A DNA stretch of 64,000 bases from Bacillus sp. FJAT-26390 (GCF_001682865.1 NZ_MAQX01000001.1:1121290-1185289); one strand, 5' to 3'. Counted from the first letter of the stretch, positions 51,608 to 60,980 are shown. Translations and numbers: made by a program. Notes: generated by a model from the sequence alone, not told the origin.

Positions 51608-52819
51608 ATGCTTGAAGCAAGGACGCTAACACCGCTCACGATCATTAAATTTGCGTTAAAATGGCTCCTGATCGCAGGAACGGTTGGTGTCTTGTCCGGA
51701 TCTGCCTCCGCTTTTTTCCTAACTAGCCTCGACTGGGTTACGGAGACGCGAATGGATCATCCATGGCTGCTATGGCTGCTTCCGGCAGGCGGCGCATTAG
51801 TAAGCTATCTTTACATGAAATTCGGCAATGAATCCGGAAGAGGAAATAACTTAATTATCGAGCAAATTCACTCCGGCGATGGCGCAATTCCTTTAAGAAT
51901 GGCTCCTCTCGTTTTATTCGGGACACTTACAACCCATTTGCTAGGCGGCTCCGCTGGCCGGGAAGGAACGGCCGTTCAAATGGGCGGAAGCTTATCCGAA
52001 TGGGTTGGCCAACGATTCAAATTAGATCGGCTCGATCGTAAAATCATTCTGATGTGCGGGATCAGCAGCGGCTTTGGCGCTGTGTTCGGCACACCGCTTG
52101 CAGGCACGCTATTTGGTTTAGAGGTACTTACTATCGGACTCATTAGCTATGAAGCGCTGCTGCCTTGCTTTATCGCCAGCTATGTCGGTCATTTGACCGC
52201 CGCAGCCTGGGGCATTAAGCATCTTCATTACTCAATCGGTGCGGTACCTCCGCTCGACTGGCTGCTGCTGGTTAAGGTCGTTGCTGCCTCCGTTTTATTC
52301 GGTTTGGCCGCCCTGTTATTCACACAGCTTACTCGCAGGCTTAAGCAGTTATTTAGCAAATGGTTCAGCCACCCCGTCTTGAAAAGCGTGATCGGCGGTT
52401 TCATCATCATAGCTCTGGTGTATGCGCTAGGCACGCGTCATTATTTGGGACTTGGCATACCGCTTATCCAGCAATCATTCCATGAAGCCGTATCACCGCT
52501 TGTATTTCTTCTAAAAACGATATTTACGGCTATCACCCTTGGTACAGGCTTCCAAGGCGGTGAAGTAACGCCGCTTTTTGTCATTGGCGCAACGCTCGGC
52601 AGCGCGCTTGCCGGCTTGCTTGCAACACCCGTTCCGTTATTGGCTGCCATTGGGTTTGTCTCGGTATTCAGCGGCGCAGCTAAGACGCCAATCGCTTGCT
52701 TCATAATGGGAATTGAACTGTTTGGCGGCGATGGAGCTATCTATTTATTTATCGGATGCGTGATTGCTTTCTCATGCTCCGGACGAATCGGTATTTACGA
52801 AGCTCAAAAAACGAGGTGA
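51608..52819 (+). CDS. CLC family anion transporter, atypical
   Basis: 403 residues, ~12 helices. The CLC core is recognisable: LLGGSAGREGTAVQMGGSL holds the gating Glu (GREG), and GTGFQGGEVTPLFVIGATLG the second anion-binding motif. The selectivity motif GSGIP of classic CLC proteins is replaced by GRGNN (in NESGRGNNLIIEQIHSG), as in a subgroup that includes fluoride/proton antiporters. The ATG follows AAAGGAGT; a frame back to 51542 is rejected. The stop is followed by a shared terminator. Confidence 0.85.
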   Translation: MLEARTLTPLTIIKFALKWLLIAGTVGVLSGSASAFFLTSLDWVTETRMDHPWLLWLLPAGGALVSYLYMKFGNESGRGNNLIIEQIHSGDGAIPLRMAPLVLFGTLTTHLLGGSAGREGTAVQMGGSLSEWVGQRFKLDRLDRKIILMCGISSGFGAVFGTPLAGTLFGLEVLTIGLISYEALLPCFIASYVGHLTAAAWGIKHLHYSIGAVPPLDWLLLVKVVAASVLFGLAALLFTQLTRRLKQLFSKWFSHPVLKSVIGGFIIIALVYALGTRHYLGLGIPLIQQSFHEAVSPLVFLLKTIFTAITLGTGFQGGEVTPLFVIGATLGSALAGLLATPVPLLAAIGFVSVFSGAAKTPIACFIMGIELFGGDGAIYLFIGCVIAFSCSGRIGIYEAQKTR

Positions 52820-52836
52820 CCTCCTCAAAAAGCAAT

Positions 52837-52885
52837 AATGGCCTGCTCCCTCTGATGGGATGCAGGCCATTCGTCATTTTTTTTA
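52837..52885. terminator. Bidirectional intrinsic terminator
   Basis: AATGGCCTGC and GCAGGCCATT form the stem, followed by a T8 run. It separates the CLC gene and convergent uppP. Confidence 0.88.
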
Positions 52886-53725
52886 GAAATATACGATATA
52901 GATAACCGCTGCAAGCACGATCCGATAGATCGCGAAGGGAACCAGCTTGATTCTGTTAATGAGCTTTAAGAAGAAGCGAATCGAGAGTAGAGCAAATACG
53001 AATGCGCTCAGAAAACCTGCAATAAAGAAAGGCAAGGAGTTCAGCGTGAAATATTCCCAGTTTTTCGCGAGCGACAGCAAGCTTGCGCCCGCCATGATCG
53101 GAACGGCCATAATAAACGTAAAGTCTGCCGCTGCTCGGTGACTCATCCCAAGCAGTACCCCGCCTGAGATCGTTGATCCCGAACGCGAGAAGCCCGGCCA
53201 GAGCGATAAACACTGAATCAAGCCGACCGAAAGTGCTTGCTTGTACGAAATTTGATCCACCGTTTCCACCTTTGGTTTCGCCGGTCTTAGGCGATCCGCA
53301 ATAATCATAAATACGGCACCGATAACGAGGCCGACAAGCACGGTCCGAATTGAGAACAAATACTCATCGATGTAGTCATCGAACAGGAGACCGAACACAC
53401 CCGCTGGAATAAGGCCAACGATAACATGCGTAAGCTTCAGCTTTTTTTGCGGCCCAGACGTTGACTGGCTTGCTGTCTTGCTGCCACGGCCTAAACCTAG
53501 TAAATCAATGAACCGGTTCCGGAAAATAATGACAACTGCTAGAATCGATCCTAGCTGGATGACGATTTTGAACGTATTCGCTACGTATTTCGTCAAATAC
53601 TGCTCCGATTGAAGCCACATATCGTCTACTATGACCATATGTCCCGTTGATGATACTGGCGCAAACTCCGTCAAACCTTCCACAATTCCCAGAATAATCG
53701 CTTTTAAGATGGTCAAAAAGTCCAT
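52883..53725 (-). CDS. uppP: Undecaprenyl-diphosphatase
   Basis: Recycles undecaprenyl pyrophosphate for cell-wall synthesis; also called bacitracin resistance protein BacA. 280 residues, eight helices. LTEFAPVSSTGHMVIV carries the Glu-rich (E/Q)xxxE and PVSSSGH-type motif, and SLWPGFSRSGSTISGG is the second active-site motif. The gene is monocistronic with its terminator shared with the CLC gene. Confidence 0.93.
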   Translation of the reverse strand: MDFLTILKAIILGIVEGLTEFAPVSSTGHMVIVDDMWLQSEQYLTKYVANTFKIVIQLGSILAVVIIFRNRFIDLLGLGRGSKTASQSTSGPQKKLKLTHVIVGLIPAGVFGLLFDDYIDEYLFSIRTVLVGLVIGAVFMIIADRLRPAKPKVETVDQISYKQALSVGLIQCLSLWPGFSRSGSTISGGVLLGMSHRAAADFTFIMAVPIMAGASLLSLAKNWEYFTLNSLPFFIAGFLSAFVFALLSIRFFLKLINRIKLVPFAIYRIVLAAVIYIVYF

Positions 53726-53907
53726 GTGTGCTTGAATCTCCTAACTTTATAAATGATAGAAAAACGGTATAGAGCAGAACCTTTCAAATCATAACATAAA
53801 ATACCCTCTTCCAACAAACCTCCAAAGTCACAAATTATTCGCTCATGACGTTTTTTGAAACTTGCTGGCGGTTAGTCGTTTAGTAGCAATTCTTCCTCTG
53901 CTAGACA

Positions 53908-53950
53908 TAAAAAAATCGCCGCCAGCCCGCAATGGGCTAAACGACGACTC
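53908..53950 (-). terminator. Intrinsic terminator of the radical SAM gene
   Basis: On the minus strand TCGTCGTTTAGCCC pairs with GGGCTGGCGGCGA, followed by TTTTTTT. Confidence 0.85.
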
Positions 53951-53966
53951 AACTTACTCAGGATTA

Positions 53967-54842
53967 TCAGCCAAAACGCTGACGGTAACCGCATTTGCGG
54001 CAAAGCTCCTCGACTGCTTCCCTTCTGGAGAAGCCTTCATAGAGGTTTGTCGCCCGCTCATTCTCAATAATGTCGGAGAAATGCGTATCGTGGATGTTGC
54101 CAAGGTTGATGACACCTTCGCCATCCAAGCAGCAAGGGATCACCGTTCCATCTATGAGAATGCCTGCTTGATTGCGCAACGCATGACAGAACCCTTTGCC
54201 GTTATACTCAGGCTCCTTTAAATCCGGCCACTTGAACTCCGGATCTTGATTTAAGTAAATGCGTTCCGCAATTTTTACGCCTGAGCCGGGAATAAACTTC
54301 TCTTCGATTTTATAATCAAGATCAAACGCCTTCTCAATCATGCCGAGCAGCTCGCGGTTTTTGTTCTTCTGCTGATTCGTTTCGTTGTCCATATCCAGAT
54401 TCCATAATCGGAAAGAAATAATGATGTTGCTGCTCGCTACCGCTTCCTTCACGAACGACAGGATTTCAGCCAGATAACCTTCTTTATTGGTTGATCCGGC
54501 ATGGCCATCAAAGCTATGAAGGGAGAAATTAATTTGGCGCAGCGCCGGTTTATTTAACAGCTTTTCTTTATTTTTCGTAATAAGCGTTCCGTTAGACGTA
54601 ATATTTACTTTGAAGCCCTTCTCATGGCTGATATCGAGCAGCTCGTCCATCTTCGGATGAAGCATCGGCTCGCCCTTCACATGAAAGTAAATATAATCGG
54701 TATGCGGCTTAATTTGGTCGAGCGTTTTTTTGAAGTCCTCTACTTTAATGAATCCCTTTGCACGAAGCGTAGGAGGACAAAAGCTGCAAGATAAATTGCA
54801 GATGCTTGTCGTTTCTATATAAAACTTTTTGAATCTTTTCAT
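53967..54842 (-). CDS. Radical SAM/SPASM domain protein
   Basis: 291 residues. CNLSCSFCPP is the CxxxCxxC site of the radical SAM [4Fe-4S] cluster (residues ~15-22), followed by HVKGEPMLHPKMDELL and INITSNGTL. The C-terminal SPASM region has Cys in GKGFCHALR, VIPCCLDGEG and LCRKCGYRQRF, binding auxiliary clusters. SPASM members mature peptides or act as oxidative enzymes, but no precursor peptide with a Shine-Dalgarno was seen near it. It is monocistronic. Confidence 0.88.
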   Translation of the reverse strand: MKRFKKFYIETTSICNLSCSFCPPTLRAKGFIKVEDFKKTLDQIKPHTDYIYFHVKGEPMLHPKMDELLDISHEKGFKVNITSNGTLITKNKEKLLNKPALRQINFSLHSFDGHAGSTNKEGYLAEILSFVKEAVASSNIIISFRLWNLDMDNETNQQKNKNRELLGMIEKAFDLDYKIEEKFIPGSGVKIAERIYLNQDPEFKWPDLKEPEYNGKGFCHALRNQAGILIDGTVIPCCLDGEGVINLGNIHDTHFSDIIENERATNLYEGFSRREAVEELCRKCGYRQRFG

Positions 54843-54975
54843 CCGTCACGAACTCCATTCCCATTGACTCAGCTGCTAACGATACGTAAGCTTAACCATC
54901 ATTCCTATTGTCTCTATCGCTATTATACAACGACTAGCTATGAAGTGACAAAAAGGAATAAACGGCTGCTGCCGC

Positions 54976-55653
54976 CTATTCCCTGCTTTCATCCCGCAGC
55001 GGCTGAATCCCAACGGGAATCGCTTCTGGCTCTGTCTTAATAAAACTGGCTTGAAAGGCGCCTTCATAACGAAATATTTGCCCAATAATCGGATTCCGAA
55101 CGTCAACCGTAATTTTGTAACAACGCTCGCCGTCATCATACCACTCATTTACTTCAGCACAGCCGGTAAATAATTTGGGAAAACGGAACTGCAGCCAGCC
55201 CTCGTAGAACCGCTGCTCGCCAGAGCGAATTCGAATGCCTCCGTTCGCATCTGCGCTTATGTCCAGGTCTACCGCCAGATGCTGTTTATTGCCTAAATAA
55301 TCAACAATAAGCTCCCTTTGCCTGCTATACACCATCGTTGCATCAAAATGTCTAACCGAGCGTGGAAACTTGAATTTACGAATCCATGTAACCGTCTCGC
55401 GTCCGAACCGATCGATGTACGCATAGTTTTCGATGGTGAATGGGATATCCCTTCCGCCCTGCGGGAACATGATATGCCGAAACGTCCCGATAAACAAGGG
55501 CAGCGCAACAAGCTTGTTGAACCATATCCGCTTCATCACGCCATGCCCAATCGATGCCGTCTTATGTTCGCTGCAAAAGCCGAACCGCTGCTGAATCCGG
55601 GGATGAAGCTTGTAAAAGTCGGCACCAAGCACTTGCTCATAGATCGAACGCAT
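54976..55653 (-). CDS. DUF4166 protein
   Basis: 225 residues. SIYEQVLGADFYKLHPRIQQRFGF is the domain's opening; RFGRETVTWIRKFKFPRSVRHFDATMVYS is the mid-portion. GGGGGAG is 6 bases before ATG 55653; a longer frame to 55740 is rejected. It follows the SRPBCC/DoxX-like gene after 25 bases. Cytosolic; function unknown. Its two upstream neighbours share the operon. Confidence 0.8.
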   Translation of the reverse strand: MRSIYEQVLGADFYKLHPRIQQRFGFCSEHKTASIGHGVMKRIWFNKLVALPLFIGTFRHIMFPQGGRDIPFTIENYAYIDRFGRETVTWIRKFKFPRSVRHFDATMVYSRQRELIVDYLGNKQHLAVDLDISADANGGIRIRSGEQRFYEGWLQFRFPKLFTGCAEVNEWYDDGERCYKITVDVRNPIIGQIFRYEGAFQASFIKTEPEAIPVGIQPLRDESRE

Positions 55654-55678
55654 GATGAACTCCCCCTCATATTTGAGT

Positions 55679-56584
55679 CTATTTGAAATGTCGCTTGCAG
55701 CGGCTTGCTTGCGGCAAATGCCGTCCGCTCCACCTTGCAATCAAGCATAAGCCAATCATCGGCAATGCGAGCGTTAACGGGTTAAAGGGCGACATCAGCA
55801 CCCGAGGGTCATATAGAAGAGCTGGTAGAGTAAGCACAAGCAGCAGCAGGATTTGAGCGATATAAATGCCGTTTTTTCTATGAAATATAGCTGATATGAT
55901 TCCGAGAGCAACTTCCCCTATACCTATAAAATGAACCATTAATAGCTCATTCCCTGCAAACCAGCCGACTTGCTTCATTAATGTCAGCTCTCCTGCATCT
56001 GGATAAAGAAGCTTAGGCACAATTCCTTCATAGAGCCATAGCAGCATAATAAAAATAACGCTCACATAATGGGTGATTGCCCGCTCGGCAGTGACAGAAG
56101 GCGGTATTTTCTGTTCCAGCCAAATGCGCAGCCGATCGAAGCTCCATGCAGTCGCGTAACCGAACAAAGGCCGGAAAATAAATCGGTCCAGCAAGCGCCC
56201 GGCAACTCCAAAACGCGTACGATAATCGAATAAGGTCATAAAAGTAACCTCGTTGTTATTGACCTTGTACTTCCAATATCCGCCGCCATGGCGGATAAGT
56301 GAAACCGGCTGCTCCGAAGCAAAGGATAACACTGATAATCGTTCGGACATACTAGGTGCAGGCGAATGGCTCGTTTCACCTGTGCCTTTTATTTTTAATC
56401 CGAACCCGATTCTGGTCTCATATAAAAAATTTTGTTTTTCATGCTCATTTAGTTTTGGCAAATAGCTAATTTCCGAGAAACGAAGATCCCACTGCTGATG
56501 AAGCATTGGCGATTGCGTATGCTCCCATAGCTCCTCTAACGTCGTGTGGATATCCAGCTCAACGTAGATCGGTTTATTTTTCAT
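55679..56584 (-). CDS. SRPBCC ligand-binding domain fused to DoxX-like membrane domain
   Basis: 301 residues. Residues ~1-150 form an SRPBCC/polyketide-cyclase-type lipid-binding cup (YVELDIHTTLEELWEHTQSPMLHQQWDLRFSEISYLP); residues ~165-290 hold four helices in the DoxX-like arrangement (VIFIMLLWLYEGIVPKLLYP, ELLMVHFIGIGEVALGIISA, IAQILLLLVLTLPALLYDP). It overlaps the DUF393 gene end by 11 bases and lies 25 bases before DUF4166. Confidence 0.8.
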   Translation of the reverse strand: MKNKPIYVELDIHTTLEELWEHTQSPMLHQQWDLRFSEISYLPKLNEHEKQNFLYETRIGFGLKIKGTGETSHSPAPSMSERLSVLSFASEQPVSLIRHGGGYWKYKVNNNEVTFMTLFDYRTRFGVAGRLLDRFIFRPLFGYATAWSFDRLRIWLEQKIPPSVTAERAITHYVSVIFIMLLWLYEGIVPKLLYPDAGELTLMKQVGWFAGNELLMVHFIGIGEVALGIISAIFHRKNGIYIAQILLLLVLTLPALLYDPRVLMSPFNPLTLALPMIGLCLIARWSGRHLPQASRCKRHFK

Positions 56585-57041
56585 CCGGCAATTCCCCCGT
56601 ACCTTCTACTTGTACGCCATCTTCGATAAAACGCGCGATCAGCTCTGGCGATGGCAGCATGCAAACGTCAGTCTGTCCAAACCACTTATAGCGGTTATTC
56701 GCAACAAAATCATAAACGACATTCCTCCATGCTCGCGGCAAGGCGATAAACAGATACATGAGCCGCCACCAGCCGCCAAGCCTGCGCAAAACACGCAAAG
56801 CCGCATCCGACTTCGTATAATAACGGCCATCTTGAACCATCACGAACGTGTCATAATCATGCGTAGACAGCTTTCCATTTATTAAAAGCCGTATCCCGAC
56901 TGATGATTGCAGCATGGCAAACCGGAATGCTTTCGCTTTATCCCTTTTCGCTACAAAAATAGTGATTCGATTACAAAGCAGGCACCGTCCATCGATTAGC
57001 AAAACAGCAGGCTCATCTTGGTTTACACTAGTCCGACTCAT
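56574..57041 (-). CDS. DUF393/DCC-type thiol-disulfide oxidoreductase
   Basis: 155 residues. LLIDGRCLLCNRI holds the DGxCxxC active site. The fold is thioredoxin-like, and YWWRLMYLFIALPRAWRN-type text is amphipathic (residues ~90-115). It is the first gene of the three-gene operon. The DUF393 family is thought to exchange disulfides with membrane partners of the DoxX group, and that partner is the next gene. GAGGAAGCGAGGAAAA precedes the ATG. Confidence 0.87.
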   Translation of the reverse strand: MSRTSVNQDEPAVLLIDGRCLLCNRITIFVAKRDKAKAFRFAMLQSSVGIRLLINGKLSTHDYDTFVMVQDGRYYTKSDAALRVLRRLGGWWRLMYLFIALPRAWRNVVYDFVANNRYKWFGQTDVCMLPSPELIARFIEDGVQVEGTGELPDEK

Positions 57042-57122
57042 TTTCCTCGCTTCCTCTCTTACTCATTTTAACCGCGAGTGCTGCAGCTTCGGCAGTTCCA
57101 ACTTTTATAGTACAACGCGCAA

Positions 57123-57149
57123 AGGGGTACTACGTTTCGTAGTACCCCT
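57123..57149. terminator. Perfect 12-bp hairpin after the NarL-type gene
   Basis: AGGGGTACTACG and CGTAGTACCCCT around a TTT loop, with little T tract. It separates the two-component operon from the DUF393 operon. Confidence 0.55.
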
Positions 57150-57174
57150 CTCCCTATCGCGAGCTGCCAGAGCG

Positions 57175-57813
57175 CTATTCTTTATCCTCACGCTGGAATA
57201 GCCCTCTTCTTCTAACCTTCTCAATCGCTTCTTTGCTGCTTCGAACGCCAAACTTTTTCAGCATTTTGTTGACCTGATTTTTGAGCGTGCTTTCGGCTTT
57301 GAACAGCTTTTGCTCGATTTGCGATTGGGTGTAGCCCGCTTCAATGAGCTCGAACACCTCGCGTTCAGCACCTGTCAAATCCTTTAGCTGCTCCTCGCGC
57401 TTCAGGCGCGCAAGCTCCTTAAGCAAAGCCTCCATTGGAGCAGGATGATGATAGACGCTGCGAATCGTTTGCGGAAGCTCCTGAAAGCGTGTTTTCTCTA
57501 AGTACTGCAACGCGCCTGCCGTAAAAGACCGTGTCATCGATTGTTCATCATTTAATGACGTTAACATAATGATTTTGGCTGCTGAATGCTCATGCATCAT
57601 CATCGCGGTTTGAATGCCATCAAGCTTGCTGCCCTCGAGTTGAATATCCATCAAGATAACGTCAAAGACAATCGTCCGAGCCATGCTGAGCGCTTCGTTC
57701 GAGTTCACGGCAGTCCCGACAACTAGCAAATCAGGCTCTCGATTCAGAAAGGAAGAGAGTGCTTTTAACCAATCCTCGTCATCTTCTACAATAAACACTT
57801 TAATATGGCTCAA
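57175..57813 (-). CDS. Response regulator, NarL/LuxR family
   Basis: 212 residues. The receiver starts IKVFIVEDDEDW, has its phospho-Asp in VILMDIQLEGSKLDG and Lys in LEKTRF. The LuxR HTH is LTGAEREVFELIEAGYTQSQIEQKLFKAESTLKNQVNKMLKKFG. The TTG at 57813, 7 bases after GTGGAGGGA, is chosen; a GTG at 57828 precedes it in frame. It pairs with the kinase 24 bases upstream. Confidence 0.9.
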   Translation of the reverse strand: MSHIKVFIVEDDEDWLKALSSFLNREPDLLVVGTAVNSNEALSMARTIVFDVILMDIQLEGSKLDGIQTAMMMHEHSAAKIIMLTSLNDEQSMTRSFTAGALQYLEKTRFQELPQTIRSVYHHPAPMEALLKELARLKREEQLKDLTGAEREVFELIEAGYTQSQIEQKLFKAESTLKNQVNKMLKKFGVRSSKEAIEKVRRRGLFQREDKE

Positions 57814-57837
57814 GACTATTCCCTCCACAGTCCATCT

Positions 57838-59175
57838 TTAGAGTAGCTTTCTGCGCGGCCATATAAAGGCTACCCGTGTTCCGTGGCCTTCTTGGCTGGC
57901 AAGCTCCACTTTTGCTCCGCTCTTCTGCATAACGTTATAGACATAGGACAGCCCCAGTCCAAAATTTTTGCCGCTCTTCCCGCTGCTATAAAAAGGATCA
58001 AAAACTTGCCGTAGCTTATCTTCCGATATGCCTACCCCGCTATCTTGTACAGACAAAATAATCCCGCTTTTATGCGCAGCAAGCCTAATCGTAATCAATC
58101 CCCCGCTAGGCATCGCTTCACAAGCATTCATCAGCACGTTGCCCAGCGCTTCGCTGACATGAGTCGCATCACACAGGAGCTTGGGACGCACCTCATAATT
58201 CTCATTTACAGAAATACCCCGTTTGTTCATTAAACCCTTATTTTGCATAAGACACTGTTCGATGAGGTTATCTAGCTCCACAGGCTCTTCCACTAGTGTA
58301 ATATCCTTCATTTGGCTGTGAATGCGGCTCATCATTTCAAGCATATGGGCCGAAGCATTCGTAATAATTTGCATATGCTGCTTGGTCTGTTCATTCGAAT
58401 CGGGAATTATGCTTCTTAAATTTTCGGTACTAATGGCGATTTTGCCAATCTCGTTCTTAATCGTATGATTCAGCATGGCAGCGCCCGTACTGACTGCCCT
58501 CATCGTTCCCTCCAGCGGATCATGCTCAAAGCGCAGCTTGACGCCAAGGACACCGTACATAAATGTGCAAAGCAATGCGACCGCAAGCGAGTAAATCATA
58601 AAAACCGAAATATAATTAAAAAATTCAAAGTCCGGGGAAATGACCTTCGCCACATAAATGAAAAATAGAACGCCAAGCAGCGTCGGGACAATGATAATGA
58701 CGGTTATAAACCGACTTCGCTTTAACCTTGCATCACGCTCTTTCCAAAACGAAGAAACTAATAAATAACATGCAATCAAATAATAAGGAGCGCTCCACAA
58801 AAGCAGAAAGTTGAAAAACCATTGCTTATTAACGTCTAACCATTCAAGACCAGCCATAAGAACGATCGGCAGCGCCAGTAACCATTTAGCCTTGCTTCTT
58901 GCTCGTTTAGATTCTATGGCTCTAGAATAGATTATGCTGAATACGAGAACGCCAAAGGGCGTTAAAGTGTAGTTGAGAAATTGCACCAGTTCGACTGCTC
59001 CGGGCAGCTTGCTATCAATAAATAAGTCGGACAGACCTCCAATTGAGGCGCAGCATAAGAAAAAAGCCGCCCATCGATTCGATTCGCCCTTTCGGTTGTT
59101 TAATATTACGATAACAGATGCTGTGAATAAGGCTAAAAAATAAAAGAGCATGCTTAAGTACCGTCCTGTCATCAT
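57838..59175 (-). CDS. Sensor histidine kinase with seven-helix N-terminal domain
   Basis: 445 residues. Seven membrane helices (residues ~5-215) without an extracellular domain. The dimerisation region carries GAAMLNHTIKNEIGKI (His; the HxxxN of the LytS/NatK-like group), then HATPase motifs GNVLMNACEAMPSGGLI and NFGLGLSYVYNVMQKSG. A LuxR-type regulator follows. The signal is unknown; such kinases often sense membrane-related signals. It is the first gene of the pair. Confidence 0.87.
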   Translation of the reverse strand: MMTGRYLSMLFYFLALFTASVIVILNNRKGESNRWAAFFLCCASIGGLSDLFIDSKLPGAVELVQFLNYTLTPFGVLVFSIIYSRAIESKRARSKAKWLLALPIVLMAGLEWLDVNKQWFFNFLLLWSAPYYLIACYLLVSSFWKERDARLKRSRFITVIIIVPTLLGVLFFIYVAKVISPDFEFFNYISVFMIYSLAVALLCTFMYGVLGVKLRFEHDPLEGTMRAVSTGAAMLNHTIKNEIGKIAISTENLRSIIPDSNEQTKQHMQIITNASAHMLEMMSRIHSQMKDITLVEEPVELDNLIEQCLMQNKGLMNKRGISVNENYEVRPKLLCDATHVSEALGNVLMNACEAMPSGGLITIRLAAHKSGIILSVQDSGVGISEDKLRQVFDPFYSSGKSGKNFGLGLSYVYNVMQKSGAKVELASQEGHGTRVAFIWPRRKLL

Positions 59176-59238
59176 TTGGTATGTCTATCGTAACATATTC
59201 GGACACAGGGAAGTCCAGCATTTGCGTTTTTCTAAACG

Positions 59239-59284
59239 AAAAAAGTCCCAATCCAAATTGTACGAATGGACCGGGACTTTTTAT
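59239..59284. terminator. Intrinsic terminator between the two-component operon and ydjO
   Basis: AAAAAGTCCC and GGGACTTTTT with an ATCCA/TGGA inner stem. Confidence 0.8.
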
Positions 59285-59291
59285 TTTCGAA

Positions 59292-59507
59292 TCAATAATC
59301 CGATTTTGGTTTGCGTGGCTGAGGTTTCGGTTTGTTCTGCACAGCTGGCAAATGGCGCATGCTTCTAAGCATTGGGCCTTTGCAGATAGGGCAAGCTTGC
59401 TCGGAAGCCGCAAACTCATCTCTCACCCAAGCTTTGCAGTCCGGATTTTTGCATTTGAAAATTTTTGTTGCTTTTAATTTCGGTTTATCGTCTTCGCTAG
59501 TAGCCAC
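59292..59507 (-). CDS. Cold-inducible YdjO-type zinc-binding protein
   Basis: 71 residues. KIFKCKNPDCKAWVRDEF then ACPICKGPM gives four Cys (CxxxxC and CxxC), the YdjO pattern, with a basic Pro-rich tail. GTG 59507 after AAAAGGGG is preferred to ATG 59528. The family is cold-inducible in B. subtilis and of unknown mechanism. Confidence 0.8.
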   Translation of the reverse strand: MATSEDDKPKLKATKIFKCKNPDCKAWVRDEFAASEQACPICKGPMLRSMRHLPAVQNKPKPQPRKPKSDY

Positions 59508-59552
59508 GCTTATGTTTCCCCTTTTCATCTCTTTACTAATGCTATTAATTGT

Positions 59553-60641
59553 TTATAACGTTAAATAAATAGGAACGACACATACCGGTTTAGGTACTGT
59601 AACGCTTTTACCAGTAAAGAATAGTTTTCCATTGTCTTTATCAACCGTAAAGACAGCAATATTGTTCGTATCACGGTTTGCTGCAAGCAAGTAACGCCCG
59701 CTTGGCGTCAATGCGAAGTGGCGCGGATGGCCGCCTTCGACCGAAATATGCTGCACAAGCGACAATAAGCCTGTCTCGCCGTCAACAGCAAAAACAACGA
59801 TGCTGTCATGACCGCGATTAGATCCGTACACATATTTGCCGTCAGCAGATATCGTAATTTCGGCACATGAATTTTCGTCTGCAAATGAGGCAGGAAGCGT
59901 ACTTACCCTTTCCAATGCCTTTAATTCACCGGTTTTACTATCGTAGGAAAACGAAGTAATGGTTGAATCGACCTCATTAATGACATAGACGTGCTTTCCG
60001 TCCGGATGGAACGTCAAATGTCGCGGGCCTGCTCCAGGATGAAGCGCAACTTCGCTCTGACGAACAAGCTTACCGTTTGCAGCATCCAACGCGTATGTAA
60101 CGATCCGATCAAGTCCCAAGTCTGATACGAGTAAATATCGGCCATCAGGGCTGTAGAACGAGGAATGGGGATGCGGACGATCCTGGCGTTCAGGATGCTG
60201 GCTGCTGCCTTCATGCTGCTGAACATCAAGTACTTGTCCAATGGCTCCGTCCTCTGTAATCTCAAGAAGTCCGATCATTCCGCCATGGTAGCTTGTAACC
60301 GTCAAAAACCGGCTGTTTGCATCACGTTGAATGTGGCAAGTCGTCGAATTAACCGTTATTTCACGGTTGATCAACTGTATGGTGCCTTTGGCGGCATCAA
60401 TTGAAAAAGCAGCTGCCTCGCCAACTTTCACTCCAGCATCATTCACGGTCTCAGCGATGGCGTACAATAGCTTGCGGTTAGCATCTACATTAAGAAACGT
60501 CGGATTTTTGAGACCTGCAAACTCATCGGTCAACGTTAATGTTCCCGATTCCTCATCGAAAGCATACACATAAACGCCGCTCTCCTCTGCTTCCGCATAG
60601 GAACCTGCGAACACAAGCAGTCGTTGCTGTTCAACTGTCAC
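59553..60641 (-). CDS. Lactonase family beta-propeller (6-phosphogluconolactonase, YkgB/Pgl type)
   Basis: 362 residues, seven repeated propeller blades: FLNVDANRKLLYAIAETV, YLLVSDLGLDRIVTYALDA, RHLTFHPDGKHVYVINEVDST, AEITISADGKYVYGSNRGHDSI, RHFALTPSGRYLLAANRDTNNI. It likely hydrolyses 6-phosphogluconolactone in the pentose phosphate pathway, though this fold serves other lactones. GGAGGAA precedes the GTG start at 60641. Its 3' end is close to the ydjO promoter. Confidence 0.87.
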   Translation of the reverse strand: MTVEQQRLLVFAGSYAEAEESGVYVYAFDEESGTLTLTDEFAGLKNPTFLNVDANRKLLYAIAETVNDAGVKVGEAAAFSIDAAKGTIQLINREITVNSTTCHIQRDANSRFLTVTSYHGGMIGLLEITEDGAIGQVLDVQQHEGSSQHPERQDRPHPHSSFYSPDGRYLLVSDLGLDRIVTYALDAANGKLVRQSEVALHPGAGPRHLTFHPDGKHVYVINEVDSTITSFSYDSKTGELKALERVSTLPASFADENSCAEITISADGKYVYGSNRGHDSIVVFAVDGETGLLSLVQHISVEGGHPRHFALTPSGRYLLAANRDTNNIAVFTVDKDNGKLFFTGKSVTVPKPVCVVPIYLTL

Positions 60642-60779
60642 GATTAATTCCTCCTATACATTAGCGTATCAGTGCACAATGACGAGCATCTGACTTCTTT
60701 GCCGTTATCTATTATAAGGCGAGATGGCATTCCAGACAATTAGCTTATTTTTTAAAATGCTGCCATACTTCATTATAAC

Positions 60780-60980
60780 CTAAACAATATCCGATTTTCT
60801 GCTCCAGCTTTTACCGCTCCAGACAACCAAATCGCCGGGAACAATTTCCCCGGCGATCTTTGTGAGTGGTACTTCTATTTGTTTTCCATTAATAAGCATA
60901 ATAACAGTCTGATCCTCTAATTTAATGATTTTACCAACCCGCTGAATGGCACAGCTGTTCTTGCTCGTAGAATCATCCAT
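60780..60980 (-). CDS. Hypothetical small protein
   Basis: 66 residues with AAAGGCGG 10 bases before the ATG. It reads like one small beta-barrel (GKIIKLEDQTVIMLINGKQIEVPL, GEIVPGDLVVWSGKSW), possibly a S1/OB or SH3-like nucleic-acid binding fold. It is 27 bases downstream of the FrnE-like gene stop on the same strand, so they may be co-transcribed. No homologue is recognised. Confidence 0.68.
   Translation of the reverse strand: MDDSTSKNSCAIQRVGKIIKLEDQTVIMLINGKQIEVPLTKIAGEIVPGDLVVWSGKSWSRKSDIV

Noticed and set aside
54876-55148. 90-codon minus-strand ORF beside the DUF4166 gene
   Set aside because: It overlaps the real gene in another frame and has no Shine-Dalgarno.
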